64,000 bases of DNA from Pseudomonas putida W15Oct28 (GCF_000708715.2 NZ_JENB01000012.1:1-64000); one strand, 5' to 3'; shown: positions 8,207 through 18,369, counted from the first letter of the stretch. The notes: generated by a model not told the origin, from the letters alone. Numbers and translations: made by a program.

Positions 8207-9805
8207 ATGCCTGCCCCCGACCCGTTTCGCCAAGGCCTCGAACGTGGCTGGATCACCCATGACGCTTCGCGCCTGGCGCATGACCTTACCCTGGAGGCCG
8301 ACGTTGCAGTGATCGGCAGCGGCGCCGGCGGTGCCGCCAGCGCGCAGCTGCTCAGCGCCGCAGGCTTCAAGGTGCTGCTGATCGAAGAAGGCCCGCTCAA
8401 GACCAGCAGCGATTTCCACCTGCTGGAGAGCGAAGCCTACGCCAGCCTGTATCAGGAGGGCCTGGGGCGCATGAGCAAGGATGGCGCCATCACCATCCTG
8501 CAGGGCCGCGCCGTGGGCGGCACCACGCTGGTGAACTGGACTTCGAGCTTTCGCACCCCTCCCCAGACCCTGGCGCACTGGGCTTCAGCCCACGGCGTGA
8601 CTGGGCTGGGTGAGGATGAGCTACGGCCCTGGTTCGAACGCATGGAGCAGGAACTGGGCATTACCCCCTGGGCCCTGCCGCCAAATGCCAACAACGACGT
8701 GCTACGCCGGGGCTGCGAGCAGCTGGGCTACCGCTGGGCGGTGATCCCGCGCAACGTGCGCGGCTGCTGGAACCTTGGCTACTGCGGCATGGGCTGCCCG
8801 GTGAATGCCAAGCAATCGATGCTGGTGACGCGCATTCCCGCCACCCTCGAACAAGGCGGCGAACTGCTGTACCTGGCCCGGGCCGAGCGCTTCACGCACA
8901 ACGGCGAGCGCATCCAGGGCCTGATATGCCAGGCCCTGGATGCACAAGGCGTACATCCCACAGGCAGGCAGGTCAGCGTACGCGCGCGTCAGTACCTCCT
9001 GGCTGGCGGCGGCATCAACAGCCCGGCCCTGCTGTTGCGCTCCGCCGCGCCCGACCCGCATGGCCGCCTGGGCAAGCGCACGTTCCTGCACCTGGTAAAC
9101 TTCAGCGCAGCGCGGTTCAACGACCGTATCGACCCCTACTACGGCGCCCCGCAGTCCATCTACAGCGACCACTTCCAGTGGCAAGGCGGCACAGAGGGCC
9201 CGGTCGGCTACAAACTCGAAGTGCCACCGCTGCACCCGGCGCTGGCCAGCACCCTGCTGGGCGGGCACGGCCACGAAAATGCCTGGCGCATGGCCGAGCT
9301 GCCGCACACCCATGTGATGCTGGCGCTGCTGCGCGACGGTTTTCACCCCGAGAGCCAGGGTGGCGCCGTGGAGCTGCGTGGCGACGGTTCACCGGTGCTT
9401 GATTATCCGGTCACCGACTACCTGCGCGACGGATTGCGTCGCGCCTACCACAGCATGGCGCAGATCCAGTTCGCGGCCGGGGCCACGCAGGTGACACCCG
9501 TGCACAGCGATGCCAGCCCTGCTTCCAGCCTGGAACAGGCCCTCGGCATGATCGACGCCTTGCGCCTGGAGCCCTTCAGGACGCGCCTGGGCAGTGCCCA
9601 TGTGATGGGTGGCTGTGCGTTGGGCGACGACCCGCGCCAGGCCGTGTGCGACAGCCTGGGCCGCCATCACCAGCTGGAAAACCTGTCGGTCCACGACGGC
9701 TCGCTGTTCCCCACCAGCATCGGCGCCAACCCGCAACTGTCGGTGTATGCCATCAGCGCAAAGCTCACCGAAGCCCTGATTGGCCGCCTGGCACACAGCG
9801 CATGA
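8207..9805 (+). CDS. GMC family FAD-dependent alcohol dehydrogenase/oxidase
   Basis: This 532-residue flavoenzyme has the FAD dinucleotide motif GSGAGG at residues 37-42, the GMC signature region GRAVGGTTLVNW, and the C-terminal catalytic block with GSAHVMGGC and the closing SIGANPQLSVYAIS. A Cys-rich WNLGYCGMGCPVNAKQS segment is typical of long-chain alcohol oxidases and related membrane dehydrogenases. It has no signal of its own and sits 20 bases after the Tat-signal small subunit, so co-export as a complex is plausible. The ATG at 8207 was chosen over longer in-frame starts because family homology begins there. It would oxidise an alcohol to the aldehyde used by the first gene of the operon. 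Confidence 0.85.
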   Translation: MPAPDPFRQGLERGWITHDASRLAHDLTLEADVAVIGSGAGGAASAQLLSAAGFKVLLIEEGPLKTSSDFHLLESEAYASLYQEGLGRMSKDGAITILQGRAVGGTTLVNWTSSFRTPPQTLAHWASAHGVTGLGEDELRPWFERMEQELGITPWALPPNANNDVLRRGCEQLGYRWAVIPRNVRGCWNLGYCGMGCPVNAKQSMLVTRIPATLEQGGELLYLARAERFTHNGERIQGLICQALDAQGVHPTGRQVSVRARQYLLAGGGINSPALLLRSAAPDPHGRLGKRTFLHLVNFSAARFNDRIDPYYGAPQSIYSDHFQWQGGTEGPVGYKLEVPPLHPALASTLLGGHGHENAWRMAELPHTHVMLALLRDGFHPESQGGAVELRGDGSPVLDYPVTDYLRDGLRRAYHSMAQIQFAAGATQVTPVHSDASPASSLEQALGMIDALRLEPFRTRLGSAHVMGGCALGDDPRQAVCDSLGRHHQLENLSVHDGSLFPTSIGANPQLSVYAISAKLTEALIGRLAHSA

Positions 9806-10396
<591 letters not shown>

Positions 10397-10413
10397 GCCC
10401 GATCGCCTGATTA

Positions 10414-10440
10414 TCGCGCCCGCGTGCACTGCGGGCGCGA
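10414..10440 (+). terminator. Strong hairpin after coaD
   Basis: TCGCGCCCGC (10414-10423) pairs perfectly with GCGGGCGCGA (10431-10440) around a seven-base loop, 18 bases after the coaD stop. No U-tract follows, so it may protect the mRNA end or weakly terminate rather than act as a classic terminator. Confidence 0.4.
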
Positions 10441-10444
10441 ATGC

Positions 10445-10458
10445 GGCACAATTGTGCC
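10445..10458. promoter_or_regulatory. Perfect 14-base palindrome upstream of ferredoxin gene
   Basis: GGCACAATTGTGCC is a perfect dyad 46 bases before the ferredoxin start. It could be an operator or part of a structured leader. No known regulator motif is recognised with certainty. Confidence 0.3.
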
Positions 10459-10486
10459 CACTGCGTTGAACATGCCCGGGCCATGA

Positions 10487-10756
<270 letters not shown>

Positions 10757-10781
10757 GCCCTACCCGCCTCTGCACGGTCCT

Positions 10782-10866
10782 TGTGGGAGCGGGCATGCCC
10801 GCGAACACCGGCATAGCCGGTGCCATCCATCGCGTTGCTTGCTTCGCGGGCTTGCCCGCTCCCACA
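10782..10866. repeat. 85-base composite REP element
   Basis: Outer REP arms (TGTGGGAGCGGGC..GCCCGCTCCCACA) enclose an inner hairpin ACCGGC..GCCGGT and a conserved CCATCCATCGC stretch. Nearly the same 85 bases recur in inverted orientation at 61650-61734. It lies between the convergent ferredoxin and mutM genes. Confidence 0.8.
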
Positions 10867-10888
10867 GTGATCGAGCTAGCCTTAAGTT

Positions 10889-11701
10889 TTAGCGCTGGCA
10901 GCGCGGGCAGTAAACGCTCGCCCTTTGCCCCAGCTTCACCTCGCGCAACTCCGTGCCGCACACCTTGCACGGCTGCCCGCCTCGCCCGTAGACGAACAGT
11001 TCCTGCTGGAAGTACCCGGGCTGCCCATCGCCACCGATGAAGTCGCGCAGGGTCGTACCCCCCCGTTCGATCGCCGCCGCCAGCACCCGTTTGATCTCGA
11101 TCGCCAGCTTCAGGTAGCGCGCCCGGGAAATCCCGCCTGCCTCCCGACGTGGGTCGATGCCTGCGGCAAACAGCGCTTCAGTGGCGTAGATGTTGCCCAC
11201 CCCCACCACCACCGCGTTGTCCATGATGAACGGTTTGACCGCCATCGACCGCCCGCGGGACAGCTGGAACAGGCGCTCACCGTCGAACAGGTCCGTCAGC
11301 GGCTCAGGCCCGAGGCGCAACAGCAGCTCGTGGTTCAGCGGGTCCAGGCTCCACAGCATGGCACCAAAGCGGCGCGGGTCGGTGTAGCGCAGCATCAGCC
11401 CCGACTCCAGCTCGATGTCGACATGCTCATGCTTGGCCGCCGGCAAACCCAGCTCGACCAGCCGCAAGTTGCCCGACATGCCCAGGTGGCTGATCAGCGT
11501 ACCGACCTCGGCATTGATCAACAGGTACTTGGCCCGCCGCTCGACGCTGACAATGCGCTGCCCCGACAGGCGCACATCCAGGTCTTCCGGGATCGGCCAG
11601 CGCAAGCGCCGGTCACGCACCACCACGCGGCTGACGCGCTGGCCTTCGAGGTGGGGCGCAATACCGCGCCGGGTGGTTTCTACTTCTGGCAATTCCGGCA
11701 T
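10889..11701 (-). CDS. mutM: Formamidopyrimidine-DNA glycosylase MutM (Fpg)
   Basis: MutM excises 8-oxoguanine and formamidopyrimidines and nicks the DNA (beta/delta lyase). The 270-residue protein starts MPELPEVE with catalytic Pro2 and Glu3. It has the helix-two-turn-helix region ([18 protein letters not shown]) and ends with the zinc finger CKVC-X16-CPRC. The HDOD gene ends up against the other side, with its stop 3 bases before the mutM start on the same strand, so the two are probably cotranscribed. Confidence 0.97.
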   Translation of the reverse strand: MPELPEVETTRRGIAPHLEGQRVSRVVVRDRRLRWPIPEDLDVRLSGQRIVSVERRAKYLLINAEVGTLISHLGMSGNLRLVELGLPAAKHEHVDIELESGLMLRYTDPRRFGAMLWSLDPLNHELLLRLGPEPLTDLFDGERLFQLSRGRSMAVKPFIMDNAVVVGVGNIYATEALFAAGIDPRREAGGISRARYLKLAIEIKRVLAAAIERGGTTLRDFIGGDGQPGYFQQELFVYGRGGQPCKVCGTELREVKLGQRASVYCPRCQR

Positions 11702-11704
11702 GTG

Positions 11705-12577
11705 TCAGTGCCCGCTCAGCTCGCGAATGTTCTGCTTGAGGTTTTCGAAATCGTATTCCGACAAGCCAATGTAATCGAGCACCAGCGGGCCGACCACGTT
11801 CCATTCGTGGTCCACCGCCTGGTCGCCCAGCACCCGGTAGGACGCGCAGATGTGCTCGGCCATCTTCAGCACCGCCAGCAGGTTTTTCAGCTGGCTCTGG
11901 GTATTGCGCGCGCTCTCGTCGCGGAACACGGCCAAGGCGTTGTGGTGGTTGGCAATGGCCGCCGTGAGGTGCTCAGGCAGGCGCCAGGACTTGGCGGTGA
12001 AATAGCCAACCACCGAATGGTTGGTGTTGAACACGCGGTTTTCGGTGTCGACCACGCGCGTTTCTTCGTCGGCCTGGGCATAGGCCTGCACCAGCACATC
12101 CATGTAGTCCGGGAAGCGCTTGAGCATCAGCGGCACGCCACAGTCATGGAACAGGCCCAGGGTGTAAGCCTCGTCCGCGGCCTGGATACCGGTGCGCTTG
12201 GCCAGCATCAGGCAGGTGTTCGCCACGTCCTGGGCGGTATCCCAGAAGCGGTTGAGGGTGACGATGGTTTCGTCGCTCATCTCGCCCTTGATCGACTGGG
12301 CGTTGATCAGGTTGATGATCGAACGGCTGCCCAGCAAATTTACCGCGCGCTGGATCGAGCCGATCTTGTTGGAAAGGCCGAAGTGCGGGGAGTTGACCAG
12401 CTTGAGCAAGGCGCCCGAGAGGCCCGGGTCCTGGGAAATCAGCTTGGCGATGGTTTCCAGGTCCGGGTCAGGCATGTACTGCTCGAACTGCAGGTCGACC
12501 ATGATCTGCGGTTGCGGCGGGATTGTGATGCCTTGCAAGGCTTGCTGGATCTGTTCGGCGCTGAGTTCTTGGGACAT
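11705..12577 (-). CDS. HDOD domain signalling protein
   Basis: This 290-residue protein is almost entirely an HDOD domain (about residues 20-215: ISQDPGLSGALLKLVNSPHFG, VNLLGSRSIINLI, HDCGVPLML). HDOD proteins are degenerate HD-domain proteins thought to act as scaffolds or regulators in stress and virulence signalling rather than as phosphohydrolases. No REC, GGDEF or other output domain is attached. The ATG at 12577 fits the domain start; longer in-frame extensions read through the neighbouring methyltransferase region antisense. It probably forms an operon with mutM. Confidence 0.85.
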   Translation of the reverse strand: MSQELSAEQIQQALQGITIPPQPQIMVDLQFEQYMPDPDLETIAKLISQDPGLSGALLKLVNSPHFGLSNKIGSIQRAVNLLGSRSIINLINAQSIKGEMSDETIVTLNRFWDTAQDVANTCLMLAKRTGIQAADEAYTLGLFHDCGVPLMLKRFPDYMDVLVQAYAQADEETRVVDTENRVFNTNHSVVGYFTAKSWRLPEHLTAAIANHHNALAVFRDESARNTQSQLKNLLAVLKMAEHICASYRVLGDQAVDHEWNVVGPLVLDYIGLSEYDFENLKQNIRELSGH

Positions 12578-12614
12578 ACGTGCACACTCGTTTAGGACGG
12601 GGGATTCTAACCCG

Positions 12615-12705
12615 GTAGGAGCAGCCTTGCGCTGCGAAGAGGCCATCGCAGGCACAGAAAATCGTTGCATGTACCGACCCCTTCGCAGCACAAGGCTGCT
12701 CCTAC
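12615..12705. repeat. REP-like inverted repeat between divergent genes
   Basis: The arms GTAGGAGCAGCCTTGCGCTGCGAAG and CTTCGCAGCACAAGGCTGCTCCTAC face each other across about 40 bases. This variant class (GCAGCC instead of GCGGGC) sits in the divergent promoter region of the HDOD gene and rlmI. Confidence 0.75.
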
Positions 12706-12799
12706 AGCCTTGGTGCATGCCCTGCCCCCTCTGTCGAGGCCTGCACCGATTGAAGTGCAGACACGCTATACTCCCGCTCTTTTTTCCCGGAGCGACGTC

Positions 12800-13996
12800 A
12801 TGTCCCTGCCCAGCCTTCGCCTCAAAGCCAATGCCGACCGCCGCCTGCGCGCCGGCCACCTGTGGGTCTACAGCAACGAAGTCGACGTTACCGCGACCCC
12901 GCTGCAAGGCTTCCAGGCCGGTCAGCAGGCCGTTCTCGAGGCGGCCAACGGCAAGCCGCTGGGCATCGTCGCACTCAGCCCGAACAACCTGATCTGCGCC
13001 CGCCTGCTGTCGCGCGACATCAAGCTGCCGCTGGACAAGTCGCTGCTGGTACACCGCCTGAACGTCGCCCTGTCGCTGCGCGAGCGCCTGTTCGACAAGC
13101 CGTGCTATCGCCTGGTCTACGGCGATTCCGACCTGCTGCCGGGCCTGGTGGTCGACCGCTTCTTCGACATCCTCGTGGTGCAACTGGCCTCGGCCACCAT
13201 GGAAGCGCACAAGGACGACGTGATCGCTGCCCTGGTACAGGTGCTCAAGCCTAGCGGCATCCTGTTCAAGAACGACTCCGCCGCGCGTGACGCCGAAGGC
13301 CTGCAGCGCTATGTCGAGACCGTCTACGGCGAAGTGCCGGACTGGGTGGCGCTGGAAGAGAACGGCGTCAAGTTCGAAGCCCCGGTGCGTGAAGGCCAGA
13401 AGACCGGCTGGTTCTACGACCACCGCATGAACCGCGCGCGCCTGGCGCCGTACGTGAAGGGCAAGCGTGTACTCGACCTGTTCAGCTACATCGGTGGCTG
13501 GGGCGTGCAGGCCGGCGCGTTCGGCGCCAGCGAAGTGTTCTGCGTCGATGCCTCGGGCTTTGCCCTGGATGGCGTGGAGCGTAACGCTGCACTGAACGGC
13601 ATCAGCGAGAAACTGACCTGCATCGAAGGCGACGTGTTCGAAGCCCTGCGCGAGCTCAAGGCTGCCGAAGAACGCTTCGACGTGATCATTGCCGACCCAC
13701 CCGCCTTCATCAAGCGCAAGAAAGACCTGAAAAACGGCGAAGCGGCCTACCGCCGCCTGAACGAACAGGCCATGCGCATGCTGAACAAGGACGGCATCCT
13801 GGTCAGCGCCTCGTGCTCGATGCACCTGCCCGAGGACGACCTGAACAACATCCTGCTGACCAGCGCCCGCCACCTGGACCGCAACATGCAGCTGCTCGAG
13901 CGGGGCGGCCAGGGCCCGGACCACCCGGTACACCCGGCCATCGCCGAGACCCGTTACATCAAGAGCATCACCTGCCGGTTGCTGCCGAACAGCTGA
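12800..13996 (+). CDS. rlmI: 23S rRNA (cytosine-1962-C5)-methyltransferase RlmI
   Basis: This 398-residue class I rRNA methyltransferase has an N-terminal PUA domain (about 1-75; RLRAGHLWVYSNEV), a central RlmI-like linker and a SAM-binding Rossmann domain (VLDLFSYIGGWGVQAGAFGA). IADPPAFIK and the catalytic cysteine region SASCSMHL are present. It should methylate C1962 of 23S rRNA by analogy with E. coli RlmI (YccW). GGAG lies 7 bases before the ATG at 12800. Confidence 0.9.
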   Translation: MSLPSLRLKANADRRLRAGHLWVYSNEVDVTATPLQGFQAGQQAVLEAANGKPLGIVALSPNNLICARLLSRDIKLPLDKSLLVHRLNVALSLRERLFDKPCYRLVYGDSDLLPGLVVDRFFDILVVQLASATMEAHKDDVIAALVQVLKPSGILFKNDSAARDAEGLQRYVETVYGEVPDWVALEENGVKFEAPVREGQKTGWFYDHRMNRARLAPYVKGKRVLDLFSYIGGWGVQAGAFGASEVFCVDASGFALDGVERNAALNGISEKLTCIEGDVFEALRELKAAEERFDVIIADPPAFIKRKKDLKNGEAAYRRLNEQAMRMLNKDGILVSASCSMHLPEDDLNNILLTSARHLDRNMQLLERGGQGPDHPVHPAIAETRYIKSITCRLLPNS

Positions 13997-14002
13997 TCAG
14001 TG

Positions 14003-14035
14003 GACCCTTGGGGCTGCTGTGCAGCCCCAAGGGTC
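14003..14035. terminator. 15-bp stem-loop between convergent rlmI and mgtE
   Basis: GACCCTTGGGGCTGC (14003-14017) pairs perfectly with GCAGCCCCAAGGGTC (14021-14035) around a TGT loop. It is 6 bases after the rlmI stop and 3 bases from the mgtE stop, so it can serve both genes. A strong U-tract is missing on either side. Confidence 0.5.
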
Positions 14036-14038
14036 ATC

Positions 14039-15094
14039 TCAAATATCCAGCACGTACGAAGCGATCCCGAAGTACACCAGCACCCCCGCAGCATCGGCGA
14101 TTGAGGTTACCAGCGGCCCGCTGGCAGTTGCCGGGTCGAGCTTGAGCCTGGTAAACATGAACGGCAGGCTCATGCCGATAAGGCTGCCCAGCAACACGAT
14201 CACCAGCATGCTGCTGGCAACGATCAGCGCAATATCCGCCCCACCCCGCAACACACCCAGCGATGCCACCGCCAGCGCCATGGTGCCGCCCAGCGCCAGC
14301 GCCACACCGCACTCACGCCCCAACATGCGCAGCCAGTCGCCCATGACCACCTCGCCCGTCGCCAGGCCACGCACCATCAAGGTCGCCGACTGTGCCCCAG
14401 CGTTTCCGCCGCTATCCACCAGCAGCGGCAGGAAGAACACCAGCACGATGTGCGCGGCAATGGTCTCCTCGAACGCCGCAATCCCCGCCCCCGAGAACAA
14501 ATTGCCGAACACCAGCAGCACGAGCCACAGCACCCGCTTGCGGTACAGCAGGCTGACGGTGGCATCCCTGAGGTTGCCAACGTGGTTGGTAATGGATGCG
14601 CCTTTGTGGAAGTCCTCGGTCGCCTCTTCGACAACCACATCGAGCGCATCGTCGCAGGTCACCAGGCCCACCAGCCGCCCGGTTTCGTCCAGCACCGGCA
14701 CTGCCAGCAGGTCATGCTTGCGGATCAAGCGGGCCACTTCCTCCTGGCGGGTCGAGGTACAGACGCAGACGACCTTGCGCACCATGATCTGCTCGATCGG
14801 TTTATCCGGAGCGGCCAGGATCAGTTCCCGCAGGGACAGCGTACCCAGCAGGTTGCGCTGCTCGTCGAGCACGTAGGACTGATAGATGGTTTCGGCATCG
14901 GCGGCCTCGCGGCGCAGCATGTCGATGGCCTGGCTGGCACTTAGGCCGCCATCCAGGCACGAGTACTCGCTGGTCATCAGGTAACCCGCTGTACCTTCGG
15001 GGTAGCCTTCCGGGTGAAGAAAATCGTTGCGTCGGGCCTGGGCGGCCTGGCGCAGGTCGAGGGGGGAAGCGAGGGTGTCGGAAGTGTGTTGCAT
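14039..15094 (-). CDS. mgtE: MgtE-family magnesium transporter with short N-terminal domain
   Basis: This 351-residue protein has a CBS pair (about residues 33-160: LMTSEYSCLDGGLSASQAI, IMVRKVVCVCTSTRQEEVARL, VGLVTCDDALDV) followed by a five-helix membrane domain containing PLLVDSGGNAGAQS, the pore-lining signature of MgtE. Canonical MgtE is about 450 residues with an N-terminal MgtE-N helical superhelix. That domain is nearly absent here, so gating by cytoplasmic Mg2+ may differ. Transport of Mg2+ (or Co2+) is inferred from the pore motif. Confidence 0.88.
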   Translation of the reverse strand: MQHTSDTLASPLDLRQAAQARRNDFLHPEGYPEGTAGYLMTSEYSCLDGGLSASQAIDMLRREAADAETIYQSYVLDEQRNLLGTLSLRELILAAPDKPIEQIMVRKVVCVCTSTRQEEVARLIRKHDLLAVPVLDETGRLVGLVTCDDALDVVVEEATEDFHKGASITNHVGNLRDATVSLLYRKRVLWLVLLVFGNLFSGAGIAAFEETIAAHIVLVFFLPLLVDSGGNAGAQSATLMVRGLATGEVVMGDWLRMLGRECGVALALGGTMALAVASLGVLRGGADIALIVASSMLVIVLLGSLIGMSLPFMFTRLKLDPATASGPLVTSIADAAGVLVYFGIASYVLDI

Positions 15095-15571
15095 GAAGTT
15101 CTCCAGGCGCCGACGCAGGCACCCGCAAACCTCAGTCTCGCGGACTCAAGCCTTCGGAAGCCCTGGCGGCGGTGCGCTCAGTGCCAATTTGCGAGTTCGG
15201 TATGAACTGAAACTGGGAAGGTCCATTGAGGATGTATCTCGTGAAGCCGCACATGCGGCGGGCAGATCTTAGTCATCCTGGGCCCGCAGGTCAGCCCCTG
15301 ACACAGCGGTTCAGAAGCGTCCTACAAGCTACCGGCCAATCGGCTAAAGCCACCGCCCAGACACATCGCCATTCCCTCGCCGCGCCAGCGGTGTAGAATC
15401 GGCCTATTCATCGCCAGTCATCCCCGGCGGGTTTATGAGCTCTGGCCAAGCACGCGGCGATCCCGTGGTGTCTTCGCCCCATCCGTGCCAGTGGCAACAG
15501 GCCTGCGGCACAAAGGACAAGAGAAGCTCACTCCCCTTTATGTGACCTGATTAAGCCGCCAGGAGTGTTTC
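15095..15571. other. 477-base divergent intergenic region between mgtE and ilvD
   Basis: There is no credible gene here. On the mgtE side, about 170 bases upstream, lies the small hairpin GCCGCA-CA-TGCGGC (15247-15260). On the ilvD side TAGAAT (15394-15399) is a possible -10 box, which would give an ilvD leader of about 165 bases. Only GGAG at the usual distance from the ilvD ATG is otherwise recognised. I do not see an M-box, a leader peptide rich in Ile/Val/Leu codons, or another known riboswitch. Confidence 0.5.
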
Positions 15572-17413
15572 ATGCCTGATTATCGTTCCAAGACTTCCAC
15601 CCATGGCCGCAACATGGCCGGCGCACGTGCCCTGTGGCGCGCAACCGGGATGAAGGACGAAGATTTCAAGAAACCGATCATCGCCATCGCCAACTCGTTC
15701 ACCCAGTTCGTCCCGGGCCACGTGCACCTCAAGGACCTGGGCCAGCTGGTTGCCCGCGAGATCGAGCGCGCCGGTGGCGTGGCCAAGGAATTCAACACCA
15801 TCGCGGTCGATGACGGCATCGCCATGGGCCACGACGGCATGCTGTACTCGCTGCCAAGCCGCGAAATCATCGCCGACGCCGTGGAATACATGGTCAACGC
15901 CCACTGCGCCGACGCCATCGTGTGCATCTCCAACTGCGACAAGATCACCCCCGGCATGCTGATGGCCGCCCTGCGCCTGAACATCCCGGTGATCTTCGTT
16001 TCTGGCGGCCCGATGGAAGCCGGCAAGACCAAACTGGCCAGCCACGGCCTGGACCTGGTCGACGCCATGGTCATCGCCGCCGACTCCACGGCTTCCGACG
16101 AAAAAGTCGCCGAATACGAGCGCAGCGCCTGCCCGACCTGTGGTTCGTGCTCCGGCATGTTCACCGCCAACTCGATGAACTGCCTGACCGAGGCCCTGGG
16201 CCTGGCCCTGCCGGGCAACGGCTCGACCTTGGCCACCCACGCCGACCGCGAGCAGCTGTTCCTCACCGCCGGCCGCACCATCGTCGAGCTGTGCAAGCGC
16301 TACTACGGCGACAACGACGAGTCGGTACTGCCGCGCAACATCGCCAACTTCAAGGCGTTCGAAAACGCCATGATGCTCGACATCGCCATGGGCGGCTCGA
16401 CCAACACCATCCTGCACCTGCTGGCCGCAGCCCAGGAAGGCGAAGTAGCGTTCGACCTGCGTGACATCGACCGCCTGTCGCGTACAGTGCCGCAGCTGTG
16501 CAAAGTGGCGCCGAACATCCAGAAGTACCACATGGAAGACGTGCACCGCGCCGGCGGCATCTTCAGCATCCTCGGTTCGCTGGCCCGTGGCGGCCTGCTG
16601 CACACCGACCTGCCGACCGTGCACAGCGCCAGCATGGAAGAAGCCATCGCCAAATGGGACATCACCCAGACCGATGATGAAGCCGTGCACACCTTCTTCA
16701 AGGCCGGCCCTGCCGGTATCCCGACCCAGACTGCGTTCAGCCAGTCGACCCGTTGGGAAACCCTCGATGACGACCGTGAAAACGGCTGTATCCGCAGCTT
16801 CGAGCACGCCTACTCGCAAGAAGGCGGCCTGGCCGTGCTGTACGGCAACATCGCGCTCGACGGCTGCGTGGTGAAAACCGCCGGTGTCGACGAGTCGATC
16901 CACGTGTTCGAAGGCAATGCCAAGATCTTCGAAAGCCAGGACAGCGCCGTGCGCGGCATCCTCGCCGACGAAGTGAAGGCCGGCGACATCGTGATCATCC
17001 GCTACGAAGGCCCGAAAGGCGGCCCGGGCATGCAGGAAATGCTGTACCCGACCTCGTACCTGAAGTCCAAAGGCCTGGGCAAGGCTTGCGCCCTGCTCAC
17101 CGACGGCCGCTTCTCGGGCGGCACCTCGGGCCTGTCGATCGGCCATGCCTCGCCGGAAGCTGCGGCTGGCGGCGCCATCGGCCTGGTGCGCGACGGCGAC
17201 AAGGTATTGATCGACATCCCTAACCGTTCGATCAACCTGCTGGTCAGCGACGAAGAGCTGGCCGAGCGCCGCATCGAGCAGGACAAGAAGGGCTGGAAAC
17301 CGGTCGAAGTACGCCCACGCAAGGTGACCACCGCGCTGAAGGCCTACGCCCTGCTGGCGACCAGTGCCGACAAAGGTGCTGTGCGCAACAAAGCGATGCT
17401 TGAAGGGCTGTAA
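15572..17413 (+). CDS. ilvD: Dihydroxy-acid dehydratase IlvD
   Basis: IlvD dehydrates 2,3-dihydroxy-isovalerate and -methylvalerate to the 2-keto acids in valine, leucine, isoleucine and pantothenate synthesis. The 613-residue length is standard. Iron-sulfur ligands are in [11 protein letters not shown] and [19 protein letters not shown]. The C-terminal [20 protein letters not shown] signature is present. AGGAG lies 8 bases before the ATG. It is monocistronic, with a terminator 20 bases after the stop. IlvA, which makes 2-ketobutyrate for the same pathway, is encoded 26 kb away in this window. Confidence 0.98.
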   Translation: MPDYRSKTSTHGRNMAGARALWRATGMKDEDFKKPIIAIANSFTQFVPGHVHLKDLGQLVAREIERAGGVAKEFNTIAVDDGIAMGHDGMLYSLPSREIIADAVEYMVNAHCADAIVCISNCDKITPGMLMAALRLNIPVIFVSGGPMEAGKTKLASHGLDLVDAMVIAADSTASDEKVAEYERSACPTCGSCSGMFTANSMNCLTEALGLALPGNGSTLATHADREQLFLTAGRTIVELCKRYYGDNDESVLPRNIANFKAFENAMMLDIAMGGSTNTILHLLAAAQEGEVAFDLRDIDRLSRTVPQLCKVAPNIQKYHMEDVHRAGGIFSILGSLARGGLLHTDLPTVHSASMEEAIAKWDITQTDDEAVHTFFKAGPAGIPTQTAFSQSTRWETLDDDRENGCIRSFEHAYSQEGGLAVLYGNIALDGCVVKTAGVDESIHVFEGNAKIFESQDSAVRGILADEVKAGDIVIIRYEGPKGGPGMQEMLYPTSYLKSKGLGKACALLTDGRFSGGTSGLSIGHASPEAAAGGAIGLVRDGDKVLIDIPNRSINLLVSDEELAERRIEQDKKGWKPVEVRPRKVTTALKAYALLATSADKGAVRNKAMLEGL

Positions 17414-17432
17414 GGGCTTTTCTGGCTGGCCA

Positions 17433-17461
17433 AACCGGCGCCTCGTGCGCCGGTTTTTTTA
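17433..17461 (+). terminator. Rho-independent terminator of ilvD
   Basis: AACCGGCGC (17433-17441) pairs with GCGCCGGTT (17447-17455) and is followed by a run of T to 17460. Confidence 0.9.
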
Positions 17462-17481
17462 TGCCTGTGGATAAGGCCGGA

Positions 17482-18369
17482 TCAGAGCTCTCCCCGCGAA
17501 ACACATTGGCGCAACTGCTCCAGCAGCAGGGCAGCCGAACGCTTCGGCGACGCCGTCGAGGTCAGCACGAATTGCGCTTGCGGCAGGGCTGGCAACGTCG
17601 TCACTTCCACAAGGCCGGCGGCCAGGGCCGATGATCGGGTGACCGGTGTTACCCCAAGCCCACCGCTTACGGCGGTCATCAGCCCTCCGGCACTTGGGCT
17701 CTGACAAACGATTCGCCATTGCCGCCCTGCACGCGCCAAGGCCTCGATAGCTGCGGCACGGTAAGGGCACTGATCAGAAAACACCGCCAAAGGCACAGTG
17801 GTTGCCTCGTCGGTGGCCAGCCCAATCGGCCCTCTGGCCCACACCAACGGCTCGGACCAAAGCACTTCTCCACGCTCTTCATCGCTGCAGCGGCTGCCCA
17901 ACACAATATCGAGCCCACCCGACTGGACGAGCGCAAGCAGCTCCCCGGTCAGGCCAACTGTCAGGGACACCTCTGCATCGGGGTGAGTCACCGAAAAACG
18001 ACGCAGGCAGTCGATGATCGGAGCTTTAACCATCTCCTCGCTCAACCCGACGAACACAGTGCCTGAAACCCGCCGGCCTGCGCCAAGGCTTGCGCGGGCA
18101 TCATCGTGCAGCGCCAGGATCGTGCGGGCATAGCCTGCCAACCGGGCGCCTGCTGGCGTCAGGCTGACCGAGCGGGTCGTGCGCTCCAGCAACCTGTGCC
18201 CGGCTTCGCTTTCAAGCCGCCGAATGTGAGCACTGATCGCCGACTGCGTCAGGTGCAGCTGCTGCGCAGCACGGGTGAAACCACCGCTGTCGGCGACGGC
18301 AAGCAAGCTACGCAAAAGGACCGTATCGAACACAGATTCATCACCGATCTCACTGAATATGGCGAGCAT
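17482..18369 (-). CDS. LysR family transcriptional regulator
   Basis: This 295-residue regulator has the LysR winged helix-turn-helix near residues 16-75 (LLAVADSGGFTRAAQQLHLTQSAISAHIRRLE) and a periplasmic-binding-protein-like effector domain. It faces a quinone reductase/azoreductase gene, the classical LysR target arrangement, so that gene is its probable target. A GTG at 18333 (FDTVLLRSLL) is an alternative start nearer to the family consensus; the ATG at 18369 has GGAAA upstream. Confidence 0.87.
   Translation of the reverse strand: MLAIFSEIGDESVFDTVLLRSLLAVADSGGFTRAAQQLHLTQSAISAHIRRLESEAGHRLLERTTRSVSLTPAGARLAGYARTILALHDDARASLGAGRRVSGTVFVGLSEEMVKAPIIDCLRRFSVTHPDAEVSLTVGLTGELLALVQSGGLDIVLGSRCSDEERGEVLWSEPLVWARGPIGLATDEATTVPLAVFSDQCPYRAAAIEALARAGRQWRIVCQSPSAGGLMTAVSGGLGVTPVTRSSALAAGLVEVTTLPALPQAQFVLTSTASPKRSAALLLEQLRQCVSRGEL

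Noticed and set aside
11705-13933. 742-codon frame extending the HDOD gene upstream through rlmI
   Set aside because: Only the last 290 codons have HDOD homology; the rest is antisense to the rlmI methyltransferase. The start was placed at 12577.
15095-15290. Mg2+ riboswitch (M-box) upstream of mgtE
   Set aside because: I could not find the conserved M-box core; only a small hairpin is visible.
15551-17146. Long open frame (531 codons) antisense to ilvD
   Set aside because: It is rich in His, Gln, Arg, Ala and Gly as expected for the mirror of a GC-rich gene, matches no family, and the opposite strand is an unmistakable IlvD.
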